Part shown: in pieces, positions 7,285 to 16,066 of the stretch
Layout: each line of letters starts with the position of its first letter
How positions within the stretch are numbered: the stretch's first letter is position 1
DNA from: CAYSPG01 sp964432885
GTDB lineage: Bacteria > Bacteroidota > Bacteroidia > AKYH767-A > OLB10
Reading direction: 5' to 3'
NCBI GenBank assembly: GCA_964432885.1
Contig: CAYSPG010000007.1
Span: 62,001-126,000, forward strand
Length of the DNA stretch: 64,000 nucleotides
Notes under the pieces: generated by a model
What the model was told of the DNA's origin: nothing
Databases searched by the model: none
What the model saw: the letters and a program-made list of their open reading frames with translations, nothing else
Position numbers and translations under genes: made by a program

Positions 7285-8124
7285 ATGATTAAAGAAAAAA
7301 ATATTGCTATTGAAGGAAAACATGGCAAACCCATTCTTACCGATTTAGTTTATGTAAACAGCAACGAGGCAAAACCAGTTGTAATTTTTTTGCATGGCTT
7401 TAAAGGTTTTAAAGATTGGGGGCCGTATGATTTGGTTGCAGAAAAATTTGCGCACGAAGGATTTTGTTTTGTGAAATTAAATTTTTCGCACAACGGCACT
7501 TCTCAAAGTAATCCTGTTGAGTTTGTGGATTTGGAAGCGTTTGGAAACAATAATTTCTCAAAAGAGTTAGATGATTTAGATAGTGTAATTAATTGGCTTG
7601 AAAAAAATCATTTGCATGGCGAGCAGTTTGATTTGAATAACATTTCACTCATAGGGCACAGTCGTGGTGGAGGCATTTCTATTTTAAAAGCCAATGAAGA
7701 TGAGCGCATAAAAAAAGTTGTGGGATGGGCATCGGTAAACGAGTTTGGAAAATATATTTCGGCAGAAGAACAAAGAGTGTGGAAAAAAGACAAAGTGATA
7801 TACGTAGAAAATTTGCGCACTAAAAAAAAAATGCCGTTGTACTACCAGCTTGCCGAAGATGTTTTTAAAAATCCCGAACGGTTAAACATTAAACGTGCAG
7901 TTGAAAAATTGAACGTTCCATTTTTAATTGTGCATGGCACCGATGATGAAACGGTAACTTATAATGATGCACTTGAAATGCGCAGTTGGAATGAAAATTC
8001 AAAACTAATTTCTGTTGAAGGTGCCAATCATTCTTTTGGTGCAGAGCATCCGCATAACTCACCTCATTTGCCAGTGCATTATCAAAAGGTGGTGGATGAA
8101 ACAATTGTGTTTTTGAAAGCTTAA
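7285..8124 (+). CDS. Alpha/beta-hydrolase of the dienelactone hydrolase/peptidase-like group
   Basis: A 279-residue cytosolic hydrolase with the complete catalytic set: oxyanion HGFKGFKDWG (about residue 36), nucleophile Ser in GHSRGGG, acid Asp in VHGTDDETV, and His in GANHSFG. No signal peptide. The Ser-Asp-His order and core sequence match uncharacterised esterase/dipeptidyl-peptidase-like alpha/beta-hydrolases; the substrate cannot be read. It stands alone between repeats, with a probable terminator hairpin directly after its stop. Confidence 0.82.
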   Translation: MIKEKNIAIEGKHGKPILTDLVYVNSNEAKPVVIFLHGFKGFKDWGPYDLVAEKFAHEGFCFVKLNFSHNGTSQSNPVEFVDLEAFGNNNFSKELDDLDSVINWLEKNHLHGEQFDLNNISLIGHSRGGGISILKANEDERIKKVVGWASVNEFGKYISAEEQRVWKKDKVIYVENLRTKKKMPLYYQLAEDVFKNPERLNIKRAVEKLNVPFLIVHGTDDETVTYNDALEMRSWNENSKLISVEGANHSFGAEHPHNSPHLPVHYQKVVDETIVFLKA

Positions 8125-8126
8125 GC

Positions 8127-8184
8127 TCTTTTGCTCTTGCCCTCTTTGTTTAATAAAATTACAAAGAGAAAAAGAGGCAAGAGA
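8127..8184. terminator. Hairpin after the hydrolase gene
   Basis: CTCTTGCCCTCTTTGT (8135-8150) pairs with ACAAAGAG...AGAGGCAAGAG (8161-8183), interrupted by a small A-rich internal loop, then a run of T (ACTTTTTT). The position 3 bases after a stop and the T run fit a rho-independent terminator. The core ACAAAGAGGGCA is shared with the palindrome at 647-708. Confidence 0.7.
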
Positions 8185-8206
8185 CTTTTTTCAAATTAGA
8201 AACGAA

Positions 8207-8255
8207 AGCTCCCTCTCGGGGAGGGTTGCCTACCTGCCGGTAGGCAGGGGGAGGG
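8207..8255. repeat. GC-rich palindromic element, composite copy
   Basis: CTCCCTCTCGGGGAGGG is followed by a second perfect hairpin, TGCCTACC-TGCC-GGTAGGCA, then GGGGGAGGGC. The copy ends exactly at the stop codon of the beta-mannosidase gene on the minus strand (CTA at 8256-8258). Confidence 0.82.
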
Positions 8256-10781
8256 CTATTTTTGGATATTATTTAAACACCGCGCCTTAATCACCGCAAA
8301 CTGCCCCTTCTCATCAGGTGTAAAAATCACATTGTAATTTTTGTCAGGAGCTAAATCAAAATAGTTATCACTCCATTTTCCTTTTATGTCAGCACTCAGC
8401 TCAACGTAATGTGCCGGCACTTCTGATTGAAGGGTAACAATAAAATCATCTCCTGATTTTGCAACACGTTGGGATATGACAACCGGCAGTGGTTTGAATT
8501 TTTGGTAATACGGAAAATAATTTTTCTCTGACACCACTTCTTTATTTTCATTTCGTAAAACAACATTCATCATTTCGTTTTCTTCCAAAAAAACTGTTGC
8601 ACATTTTTTACTGAACACTGAATCCATTTCTACTCCTACCGAATAGCTGCACGACAAGCCACCTTGTGCATTGTACACATCCAAAAATAAATTTCCCTTT
8701 AGCGCATTGCCTTTGTCATTCACTACAAAAATTGAAACAGAATCAGCACGCGTTTCAAAACTTAAAATGAGTGGAACGTTTGCTTTTTTTATTTTGTATT
8801 GCAACGGTTTCCAATTAAAATTATAATCAATACTGCTCCATGATGCCGCAGGCCAGCAATCATTCAACTGCCAAAACAAACTTCCCATGCAATACGGTTT
8901 TGCTCTGCGAAATGCCTCCACACCTTTAATAATTCCATCGGCTTGAACTACCTGTGACACAAAAACAAAATCATCAAACGATGGCGGAACAAAAAAATAA
9001 TTTTCCATGTACTCAGTAATCAGTTGCAAACCACGTTTATGTTTTTGATGCGCTTTCATTACATCACTATTTATATTTCTGTTTGACGAATCGGTAAAAC
9101 TTTCAATAGTTTGCATTGATGGGTACGACTGAAAACCAAACTCACTCATAAAACGTGGAACTTTTTGTTCGTAGTTTTCAAATGGCGCAGCATCGTGCCA
9201 CACAAACCAATTGTGCGCATCGCCCATACGTGTATGCATGGTATCGCCTCTGCCAAATGTTGGTGATGATTCGTGGTAATTTAATCCCGAATATTTTTCA
9301 ACCGCATCAGGTAAAATCTGGTTAAACAATTTTTGATAGCCGCTCCAAATTTCATTGCGCTGCTGTTCATTAAAAATATCCTGCCAACCCCAGCGATGCC
9401 AGCCCTCAGAATTTTCATTGTTGCCACACCACAATGCAATGCACGGATGATTGGTTAATCGCTTTACATTTTGCTCCGTTTCGGCTTTTACATTCTCTAA
9501 AAACAAACTGTCGTAAGGATACATGGCGCAGGCAAACATAAAATCCTGCCACACCAAAATTCCTTTTTCATCGCACAAGTCATAAAATTTTTCACTCTCG
9601 TAAATTCCACCACCCCATACACGCAACATATTCATGCCGCAGTTTTTTACATCACCAATAAGTGTTTCATATTTTTCATTTGTTCTTCTGTCAACAAAAA
9701 CATCAAGCGGAACATAATTTGCGCCCTTAATAAAAACAGGAACATCGTTCAACTTAAAATAAAAACTTTCTCCTTTAACTCCCTCTCCTTCGGAAGAGTC
9801 CCGATAGCTATCGGGAGGGGTGAGGTTATCTTCCTCCTGTATCAACTCTATTTTTCGCAATCCTGTTTTTATTTCTTTAGAAGAAATGTTTTGAGATGAG
9901 TCTGAAACTTCAACAGAGAAATTATAAAACTTTTGTTCGCCCATTCCATTGCACCACCACAATTCGGGATTGTCAATTCGCAGCGGCATAAAAAAAGTAT
10001 TACTGCCCGGTATGGCATTTACTTCTTTATAATATTTCTGTCCTGATTTTTTATTGGTAAGTGTTATCAAAAGTTTTGTTGAATCATTGCAGCGCACATT
10101 CATAAAAAAATCGAGCACCACAAAAGAAATATCACTCCAGCGTTGTTTGGTATAAACATTTTCCAGCGTAAAATTATTCCATGCATTCAACTCCACATCG
10201 TTACAAATTCCACACGTAATAAACTTGGGGGCAAAATCCCAACCAAAATTAAACTGTGCTTTGCGGCACATTACGCGCTCTTCGTTTGTAAGTTTTACAG
10301 GGTAATTATCAAACAATTTTTTTGCCTCCGCTTGCGCAGGATGAAAAACAATTTCTAAAAGATTGGGACCAATGGTAACAACCTTTTTGCAATCAGCCGT
10401 CCATTGTCGGAACATGTTGTCGGCTTTTAAAATTAAATTTCCGTTTACATATACGTCAGCATAGGTATCTAATCCTTTAAAATCTAAATCGAGATGTTGG
10501 TATGAGAAAAGTGTTGAATCAATTTCAAAAACTTTTTTATACATCCATGTTTTTTCTCCAATCCATTTCAACTTATTTTCGTTATCCGAAAAATACGGTT
10601 CTTCAATTAAATTGTTTTTAAACAAATCGGAATGAATGCATGAAGGGACTGTGGAAGCATGCCACGTATCGTTATAATTAAATTTCCAGTCGGAATTTAA
10701 GTTTACAATGGTATCGGCATTAGCGCACAAAAAAGAAAAGCCACTGATTAAAAAACAAAATAGTATTTTATTTAATCGCAA
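8256..10781 (-). CDS. Secreted GH2 beta-mannosidase
   Basis: An 841-residue protein with an N-terminal signal peptide (MRLNKILFCFLISGFSFLCANA), so it works in the periplasm or outside. The GH2 order is visible: sugar-binding jelly roll, immunoglobulin-like domain, TIM barrel. The acid/base Glu is in WCGNNENSEGW (about residue 456) and the nucleophile Glu in FMSEFGF (about residue 547); RVWGGGIYE and LWQLNDCWPAASWS are hallmarks of beta-mannosidases, which release mannose from the non-reducing end of mannan-type oligosaccharides. About 18 extra residues (EEDNLTPPDSYRDSSEGEG onward) between the second domain and GESFYF come from an in-frame GC-rich repeat. No polysaccharide utilisation locus is adjacent. 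Confidence 0.92.
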   Translation of the reverse strand: MRLNKILFCFLISGFSFLCANADTIVNLNSDWKFNYNDTWHASTVPSCIHSDLFKNNLIEEPYFSDNENKLKWIGEKTWMYKKVFEIDSTLFSYQHLDLDFKGLDTYADVYVNGNLILKADNMFRQWTADCKKVVTIGPNLLEIVFHPAQAEAKKLFDNYPVKLTNEERVMCRKAQFNFGWDFAPKFITCGICNDVELNAWNNFTLENVYTKQRWSDISFVVLDFFMNVRCNDSTKLLITLTNKKSGQKYYKEVNAIPGSNTFFMPLRIDNPELWWCNGMGEQKFYNFSVEVSDSSQNISSKEIKTGLRKIELIQEEDNLTPPDSYRDSSEGEGVKGESFYFKLNDVPVFIKGANYVPLDVFVDRRTNEKYETLIGDVKNCGMNMLRVWGGGIYESEKFYDLCDEKGILVWQDFMFACAMYPYDSLFLENVKAETEQNVKRLTNHPCIALWCGNNENSEGWHRWGWQDIFNEQQRNEIWSGYQKLFNQILPDAVEKYSGLNYHESSPTFGRGDTMHTRMGDAHNWFVWHDAAPFENYEQKVPRFMSEFGFQSYPSMQTIESFTDSSNRNINSDVMKAHQKHKRGLQLITEYMENYFFVPPSFDDFVFVSQVVQADGIIKGVEAFRRAKPYCMGSLFWQLNDCWPAASWSSIDYNFNWKPLQYKIKKANVPLILSFETRADSVSIFVVNDKGNALKGNLFLDVYNAQGGLSCSYSVGVEMDSVFSKKCATVFLEENEMMNVVLRNENKEVVSEKNYFPYYQKFKPLPVVISQRVAKSGDDFIVTLQSEVPAHYVELSADIKGKWSDNYFDLAPDKNYNVIFTPDEKGQFAVIKARCLNNIQK
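9772..9828 (-). repeat. GC-rich palindromic element inserted in frame in the beta-mannosidase gene
   Basis: On the minus strand this reads as a block coding LTPPDSYRDSSEGEGVK and contains the inverted pair CCCGATAGC/GCTATCGGG plus CTCTCCTTCGGAAGAG. It interrupts a conserved junction (QEED before, GESFYFKLNDVPVF after) without breaking the frame. The reading LTPxxxxxxxGEG matches that of the copy in xdhA. Confidence 0.8.
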
Positions 10782-10891
10782 AGTAAAACTGTTAGTTTAG
10801 ATTAGTTTGTAATAACGCCCGAAAAATACAATGTATGCCTTTTTGTTTTCCCTTAACTACCCAATAACTTATTAACCTAATAACCCAATAA

Positions 10892-11356
10892 CTAAAGTTC
10901 TCCAATATCCTCATTCCAAAGTTTTGGATTCTCTTCAATAAATTTCCGCATCATGGCTTTGCATTCTTCCAAATCAAGGTTGATTACCTCCACTCCGTGC
11001 GACTCCATAAATTCTTTGGCACCCGAAAACGTTTCGTTTTCTCCGGCAAAAACTTTTTTAATTCCAAACTGCACCACCGCACCCGCACACAAATAACAAG
11101 GCATAAGTGTTGAATACAAAACAGAATCTTTATAGTTGCCGATGCGTCCTGCATTTCTTAAACAGTCAATTTCTGCATGTGTTACAGGATCGGCATCCTG
11201 AACACGCTTGTTGTGCCCGCGCCCTATTATTTTTCCATCTCGTACTAAAACCGAACCGATGGGAATTCCGCCCTCTGAAACTCCTTGCTGCGCTTCTTCA
11301 ATTGCGGCTTGGATAAATGTATCTTTTATCATACTGTTGCTTTTCATTATGCACAA
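10892..11356 (-). CDS. Cytosine deaminase-like zinc deaminase (Fcy1 type)
   Basis: A 154-residue member of the cytidine/cytosine deaminase superfamily with the zinc motifs HAE (in PVTHAEIDCLRNAGR) and PCYLC (in STLMPCYLCAGA). Other features, IPIGSVLVRDGKIIGRGHN, FAGENETFSGAKEFMESHGVEV and the ending PKLWNEDIGEL, resemble yeast cytosine deaminase Fcy1 rather than TadA or guanine deaminase. It probably converts cytosine to uracil. It is divergent from the xanthine dehydrogenase operon, 57 bases away, which suggests a shared role in nucleobase breakdown. Starts at ATG 11344 (MKSNS) or 11332 (MIKDT) are also possible. The preceding 110 bases hold only short CCCAATAAC-like simple repeats. Confidence 0.8.
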   Translation of the reverse strand: MCIMKSNSMIKDTFIQAAIEEAQQGVSEGGIPIGSVLVRDGKIIGRGHNKRVQDADPVTHAEIDCLRNAGRIGNYKDSVLYSTLMPCYLCAGAVVQFGIKKVFAGENETFSGAKEFMESHGVEVINLDLEECKAMMRKFIEENPKLWNEDIGEL

Positions 11357-11413
11357 AGTTATAAATCCATTCTGTCAATATAAATTCAATACTTTCGTTA
11401 ACAAAATTTATCT

Positions 11414-12856
11414 GTGATAAAATTTATTCTTAACGAAAAAGAAATCAGCACCGATTTACCAGCGGGAATTACACTGCTTGATTTTATTCGTTACCATCAA
11501 AATTTAAAAGGAACAAAAATTGGTTGCCGCGAGGGCGATTGTGGAGCATGTACGGTTTTAGTTGGAAGCCTCACCCCCAACCCCTCTCCAAGGGGAGAGG
11601 GGAGCAGCGAACTGCAATATCATTCTGTCACTTCTTGTTTAATGGCGTTGGGGAATGCAAATGGGAAACATATTGTAACAGTTGAGGGAATAAATTTTAA
11701 GAATGATTTAAATCCTATTCAGCAAGCGATGGCTGATGAAGGAGCAACACAGTGTGGGTTTTGCACTCCGGGTTTTGTAATGTCACTGGCAGGATATTGC
11801 TTAAGTGAAAAAGAAAAAACCGAAGCAAATGCTGTTGCATGCATTGATGGAAATATTTGCAGGTGCACAGGATATAAAAGTATTGAGCGAGCTGCCATTA
11901 AAATAAATGAGTCATTAGGCATTGGTGCATTAGGCATTAAGTCATCGGACAATGAAATAAATTTTCTTGTTGAGAAAAAAGTTTTACCAAATTATTTTTC
12001 AGAAATAAAAACCCGCCTGCAAAACCTAATGTACAATGAACCAATGACCAATGACCAATCCCTTAATGTACCAGTGACCTATCTCGGTGGCGGAACGGAT
12101 TTATATGTGCAGAAACACGATTCCATGACTCATGCCGAAATAAATTTTCTGTTTGACAAAACAGAATTAAAAGGAATTTATAAGGAAGGAAATAAATGTT
12201 TTGTTGGCGCGGCATGTACAATAACCGATTTGTGCGAATCAGAAATTATTCAAAAATATTTTCCACAGTTTTTAAAATATTCCAAGCTGGTTTCGTCCAC
12301 ACCAATACGAAACATGGCAACACTTGCCGGAAATTTTGTGAATGCTTCGCCCATTGGTGATTTTACTATTTTCTTTTTGGCATTAGAGGCGCAACTAATT
12401 TTAAGCGATGGCGATAACAAAAGAGAAGTGGCATTAAAGAATTTTTACAAAGGCTATAAAACACTCGATAAAAAACCGGAAGAGTTTGTTGAGCAATTTT
12501 ATTTTGAGTTACCGGATGCAAACACCAAATTTAATTTTGAAAAAGTGAGTAAGCGCACGCATTTGGATATTGCAAGCGTGAATACGGCCATTAAAATAAA
12601 AATGGATGGAGAAAAAATTAGTAGTGCAAGTATTTCTGCTGGTGGAGTTTTTGCTTATCCAAAACTTTTAGAAAAAACAAATGATTTTCTGAAAGGAAAA
12701 AATATTACAGACGAAAATATTTTAGCAACTATTGAAATTGCGCAAACAGAAATTGCACCTATCAGTGACGCAAGAGGAAATGAAGAGTATAAGCGGTTGT
12801 TGCTGGGGCAGTTGATTAAAGTGCATTTTAATGTGTTATTTACAACCCAACAATAA
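11414..12856 (+). CDS. xdhA: Xanthine dehydrogenase small subunit (2Fe-2S and FAD domains)
   Basis: A 480-residue protein from GTG 11414. The N-terminal domain has the plant-type 2Fe-2S ligands GCREGDCGACTVL and the second cluster GFCTPGF...DGNICRCTGY. The C-terminal half is the FAD domain (YLGGGTDLYV, STPIRNMATLAGNFVNASPIGD, and a CO-dehydrogenase flavoprotein C-terminus). It passes electrons from the molybdenum subunit to NAD+ or oxygen during oxidation of hypoxanthine or xanthine. A 38-base GC-rich element at 11567-11604 adds about 12 residues (SLTPNPSPRGEGS) in the first domain. It is separated from its partner by a foreign-looking ORF6N gene. Confidence 0.92.
   Translation: MIKFILNEKEISTDLPAGITLLDFIRYHQNLKGTKIGCREGDCGACTVLVGSLTPNPSPRGEGSSELQYHSVTSCLMALGNANGKHIVTVEGINFKNDLNPIQQAMADEGATQCGFCTPGFVMSLAGYCLSEKEKTEANAVACIDGNICRCTGYKSIERAAIKINESLGIGALGIKSSDNEINFLVEKKVLPNYFSEIKTRLQNLMYNEPMTNDQSLNVPVTYLGGGTDLYVQKHDSMTHAEINFLFDKTELKGIYKEGNKCFVGAACTITDLCESEIIQKYFPQFLKYSKLVSSTPIRNMATLAGNFVNASPIGDFTIFFLALEAQLILSDGDNKREVALKNFYKGYKTLDKKPEEFVEQFYFELPDANTKFNFEKVSKRTHLDIASVNTAIKIKMDGEKISSASISAGGVFAYPKLLEKTNDFLKGKNITDENILATIEIAQTEIAPISDARGNEEYKRLLLGQLIKVHFNVLFTTQQ
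11567..11604 (+). repeat. GC-rich palindromic element inserted in frame in xdhA
   Basis: CTCACCCCCAACCCCTCTCC AAGGGGAGAGGGG folds as CCCCTCTCC-AA-GGGGAGAGGGG and is translated as LTPNPSPRGEG. Related proteins usually pass directly from the CTVLVG strand to the YHSVTSCLM strand through a short loop, so the element lies in a surface turn between the two Fe-S motifs. Confidence 0.88.
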
Positions 12857-12859
12857 AAT

Positions 12860-13369
12860 ATGAAACTTCAACTTATTCAAAATAAAATATACTCTTTACG
12901 AGGGCAAAAGGTAATGTTAGATTTTGACCTTGCCCAACTTTATGAAACAGAAACCAAATACTTGAAGCGGGCCGTGCGGCTAAATATAAAACGCTTCCCA
13001 TCTGACTTTATGTTTGAAGTTTCTAAAACAGAATGGGATTCTCTAAGGTGCAATTTTGGCACCTTAGAAACCGGACGTGGCAAGTACCCTAAATATTTAC
13101 CATTTGCTTTTACCGAACAAGGTGTAGCAATGCTTAGTGGCATTATTAATTCCAACAAAGCCATTGAAGTAAACATTTCCATCATGCGTGCTTTTGTTTT
13201 GATGAGGCATGTTGCATTAAATTACACGGAGCTTGCTAAAGAAATTAAAAAATTGGAAAAAAAATTCAATAAAAAGTTTATTGATGTTTATGAGGCACTT
13301 GATTTATTGTTGAATGATAAGCAAAGCGTAAACGATTGGAACAACAGAAAAAAAGTTGGCTATAAATAA
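12860..13369 (+). CDS. ORF6N domain protein inside the xdh operon
   Basis: A 169-residue protein with an N-terminal ORF6N domain: IYSLRGQKVMLDFDLAQLYETETKYLKRAVRLNIKRFP, then FAFTEQGVAMLSGIINSNKAIEVNISIMRAFVLMR. ORF6N belongs to the KilA-N/phage antirepressor group of DNA-binding domains carried by phages and mobile elements; a coiled-coil C-terminus (residues 120-145) is usual. It lies 3 bases after xdhA and 1 base before the ATG of xdhB, so it is co-transcribed. No recombinase, attachment site or prophage gene is near. Host function unknown; DNA binding is inferred. Confidence 0.85.
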   Translation: MKLQLIQNKIYSLRGQKVMLDFDLAQLYETETKYLKRAVRLNIKRFPSDFMFEVSKTEWDSLRCNFGTLETGRGKYPKYLPFAFTEQGVAMLSGIINSNKAIEVNISIMRAFVLMRHVALNYTELAKEIKKLEKKFNKKFIDVYEALDLLLNDKQSVNDWNNRKKVGYK

Positions 13370-13370
13370 A

Positions 13371-15653
13371 ATGAAACCAGTTGCTATTCCCCCTTCGGGG
13401 GTTAGGGGGCTTATTGATTCTTATACGCACTTACGAGGCGAATCCATCTACCTTGATGACATTCCCGAAATTTCGGGAACGCTATATGGAGCATGCTTTG
13501 ATTCGCCTGTAGCGCATGGCGTGATTAAAAATTTAGATTTATCAGAAGCGCAAAAATCAGAAGGTGTAATTCAGATTTTTACCTATAAAGATTGCCCCGG
13601 CAGAAATCAGATTGGTGGTATTATTGAAGATGAAGAACTATTGGCAGAGCATCACGTACACTTTTGTGGAATGCCTGTTGCATTTGTTGTTGCGGAGTCA
13701 AAAGAACTTGCGCATGCAGCAGTAAAAAAAATAAAAATTGAAATTGAACCGCTGCATATTATTACCGACCCGCGTGAAGCAGAAGAGAAAAACGAATTAA
13801 TAATTCCTCCGCGCACTTTTAAATTAGGCGATACAACAAATGCTTTTTCAAAATGCGATTATGTTTTTGAAGGACGTGCTGACAGCAACGGACAAGAACA
13901 TTTGTACATAGAAACACAAGGTGCTTACACCGTACCGATGGAAAATGGTGCAATAAAAATTTATTCTTCCACACAAGGACCAACAGCTGTTCAACGTGCT
14001 TGCAGTAAAGTACTGGGAATTCCAATGCATCAGTTGGAAGTGGATGTAACAAGACTTGGCGGTGGTTTTGGTGGTAAAGAAGACCAGGCAAATGCGTGGG
14101 CTGCATTGTGCGCACTTGCAACATACCATTTAAAAAGACCAGTGAAGTATGCCTTGCATCGCATGGAAGATATGCGCATGACGGGCAAGCGACATCCGTA
14201 TTCAAGTGATTATAAAATTGGATTAAATAAAGAATTAAAAATTATTGCTTATGAAGCAACTTTTTATCAGAACGCTGGTGCTGCTGCAGATTTATCTCCG
14301 GCTGTGATGGAGCGCACTTTGTTTCACTGCACAAATTCTTATTTCGTGCCAAATGTAACTGCCACTGCTTACAGTTGCAGAACCAATCTTCCTCCAAATA
14401 CTGCCTTCAGAGGTTTTGGTGGACCACAAGGAATGTTTGTAATTGAAAGTGCTATTGCAAAAGCAGCAGAAGAATTAAAAACAGATGCATCAGAAATTCA
14501 AAAAAGAAATTTAATTAAAACCGGAGAAGAATTTTCGTACGGACAAATTGCTGCAAGTGAAGCGAACGAGTGTTGGAGCAAAGCAGAAGAGTTGTATGAT
14601 TTGAAAAAAGCAAAAGCAGAAGTAGAAAAATTTAATTCCGAAAATAAGCATTCTAAAAAAGGAATTGCTCTTATGCCTATTTGCTTTGGAATTTCTTTTA
14701 CAAAAACACTGATGAATAATGCACGTTCTCTGGTTCATGTTTATTCAGACGGAAGTGTAAACATCAGCACGGCTGCTGTGGAAATGGGGCAAGGCGTGAA
14801 CACAAAAATTTTGCAGGTTGCAGAAAAAATATTTTCTATTTCATCTGATAAAATAAAAATAAATTCTACCAACACATTTCGCATTGCAAACACCTCACCT
14901 ACTGCTGCCAGCGCTGCTGCCGATTTGAATGGAAGAGCAACACAACTTGCATGCGAAGCTATTTTATCAAGACTAAAAATTGTTGCTGCTGAAGAATTAA
15001 AAACATCCGTTAATAAAATTGAATTGAGAGATGAATGTGTTTTTGTTGACGGTAAAAAATCAGATTGGGATTGGAAAAAATTGGTGATGACAGCTTTTCT
15101 AAAGCGTGTTAGTTTATCAGAGCATGCACATTACTCAACACCCGAAATACATTTTGATTTAACCAAAGAAAAAGGGCATCCTTTTGCCTACCATGTTTAC
15201 GGAACAGCTATTATTACTGTAACTGTTGATTGCATGCGAGGTACCTATGAATTTGATTCGGTTAAAGTGGTGCATGATTACGGCAAAAGTATGAATACAA
15301 TTATTGACAAAGGACAAACCGAAGGCGGAATTGTACAAGGCATTGGCTGGATGACAATGGAAGAAGTGATTTATGATAAAGAAGGAAAACTAAAATCAAA
15401 TGCATTATCAACTTATAAAGTTCCAGATGTTTATTCTTCACCAAAAGAAATTGCAATACATTTTCTCGAAACTCAAAATAATAATCTTGCTATTTTTAAT
15501 TCAAAAGCCGTTGGCGAACCTCCATTGATGTATGGCATTGGTGCATACTTTGCCATTCGCAATGCTGTAAAGGCATTTAATCCAAAAACGCAAATAAATT
15601 TTGATGCACCCTTTACACATGAAAAGGTTTTGATGGCGTTGTATAGAAAGTAA
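13371..15653 (+). CDS. xdhB: Xanthine dehydrogenase molybdopterin-binding large subunit
   Basis: A 760-residue molybdenum hydroxylase subunit. The ATG at 13371 is chosen; an in-frame TTG at 13356 lies inside the ORF6N gene. The aldehyde oxidase/xanthine dehydrogenase hammerhead domain (HLRGESIYLDDIPEISGTLYGA) is followed by Mo-cofactor motifs RLGGGFGGKE, FRGFGGPQGMF, EMGQGVN and VGEPPLMYGIGAYFAIRNA, with the catalytic Glu in the last. It hydroxylates hypoxanthine and xanthine to urate. The N-terminus carries extra residues IPPSGVRG coded by a GC-rich repeat. No XdhC maturation factor or urate-degrading gene is within the window. Confidence 0.92.
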   Translation: MKPVAIPPSGVRGLIDSYTHLRGESIYLDDIPEISGTLYGACFDSPVAHGVIKNLDLSEAQKSEGVIQIFTYKDCPGRNQIGGIIEDEELLAEHHVHFCGMPVAFVVAESKELAHAAVKKIKIEIEPLHIITDPREAEEKNELIIPPRTFKLGDTTNAFSKCDYVFEGRADSNGQEHLYIETQGAYTVPMENGAIKIYSSTQGPTAVQRACSKVLGIPMHQLEVDVTRLGGGFGGKEDQANAWAALCALATYHLKRPVKYALHRMEDMRMTGKRHPYSSDYKIGLNKELKIIAYEATFYQNAGAAADLSPAVMERTLFHCTNSYFVPNVTATAYSCRTNLPPNTAFRGFGGPQGMFVIESAIAKAAEELKTDASEIQKRNLIKTGEEFSYGQIAASEANECWSKAEELYDLKKAKAEVEKFNSENKHSKKGIALMPICFGISFTKTLMNNARSLVHVYSDGSVNISTAAVEMGQGVNTKILQVAEKIFSISSDKIKINSTNTFRIANTSPTAASAAADLNGRATQLACEAILSRLKIVAAEELKTSVNKIELRDECVFVDGKKSDWDWKKLVMTAFLKRVSLSEHAHYSTPEIHFDLTKEKGHPFAYHVYGTAIITVTVDCMRGTYEFDSVKVVHDYGKSMNTIIDKGQTEGGIVQGIGWMTMEEVIYDKEGKLKSNALSTYKVPDVYSSPKEIAIHFLETQNNNLAIFNSKAVGEPPLMYGIGAYFAIRNAVKAFNPKTQINFDAPFTHEKVLMALYRK
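13388..13413 (+). repeat. GC-rich palindromic element at the 5' end of xdhB
   Basis: CCCCCTTCGGGGG followed by TTAGGGGGCTT is the right half of the same element family, here coding PPSGVRGL six codons into the gene, before the conserved hammerhead domain. It may have extended or replaced the original N-terminus. Confidence 0.75.
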
Positions 15654-15738
15654 TAATATGAGCTATGCTCAATTATAAGTAAGGCAAATAGGGTGTGTAG
15701 GCAAAAATATTTTTGTAATTACCGTGATGTGTAACACA

Positions 15739-15803
15739 TGATATAAATCACTTTTTAGTGTGACCCTTTTCATTCATTAAAGCTAACCTCCAAAATACAT
15801 TTG
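15739..15803 (+). promoter_or_regulatory. FNR-like site and -7 element before the DUF2892 gene
   Basis: TGATATAAATCA at 15739-15750 fits the FNR half-site pattern TGAT-N4-ATCA. The Bacteroidota -7 element TACATTTG is at 15796-15803, 51.5 bases from the site centre, and the ATG follows at 15819. The same 12-mer and same spacing occur before ccoS at 31309. A 13-base inverted repeat, ATGTGTAACACAT (15727-15739), adjoins it. Between 15654 and 15738 nothing else is seen. Confidence 0.7.
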
Positions 15804-15818
15804 TTTAAAAATAAAATT

Positions 15819-16016
15819 ATGACAGCAAACGTAGGACTTGATGACCGAATGAAACGGTTCGCAATTGGAATGACAGCAGCAGCAGTGTTAATTAACAATA
15901 ATTCTGCTTGGGCATTTGTGGGATTATTTATTTTCTTAACTGCCGCAGTGGGTTTTTGCCCGTTGTACAAACTGCTTGGAATAAACACCAAAAAGGCAAC
16001 AGACGGAGAAGTTTAA
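15819..16016 (+). CDS. YgaP-like DUF2892 membrane protein
   Basis: A 65-residue protein from ATG 15819 (an upstream TTG at 15801 is less likely, being inside the -7 element). It has the DUF2892 pattern NVGLDDRMKRFAIGMTAAAVL, two membrane helices, and the GFCPLYKLLGI motif. In E. coli YgaP this membrane part is fused to a rhodanese domain that handles sulfane sulfur; here the two parts are separate genes, with rhodaneses at 19589 and 19877. It leads the regulator cluster but ends 50 bases before the kinase. Confidence 0.85.
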   Translation: MTANVGLDDRMKRFAIGMTAAAVLINNNSAWAFVGLFIFLTAAVGFCPLYKLLGINTKKATDGEV

Positions 16017-16066
16017 TCTTCTCTTTTGTATCAACACATTACTTTAGCAGCGCTTAATTTTTTGTT

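Noticed and set aside
13462..13479. Perfect 18-base palindrome TTCCCGAAATTTCGGGAA in xdhB
   Set aside because: It codes the conserved hammerhead segment DIPEISGTL with no inserted residues, so it is probably chance, although the core resembles the hairpin at 6705-6722.
13819..14205. 128-codon minus-strand frame within xdhB
   Set aside because: It is antisense to strongly conserved molybdenum hydroxylase sequence and has no recognisable protein features.
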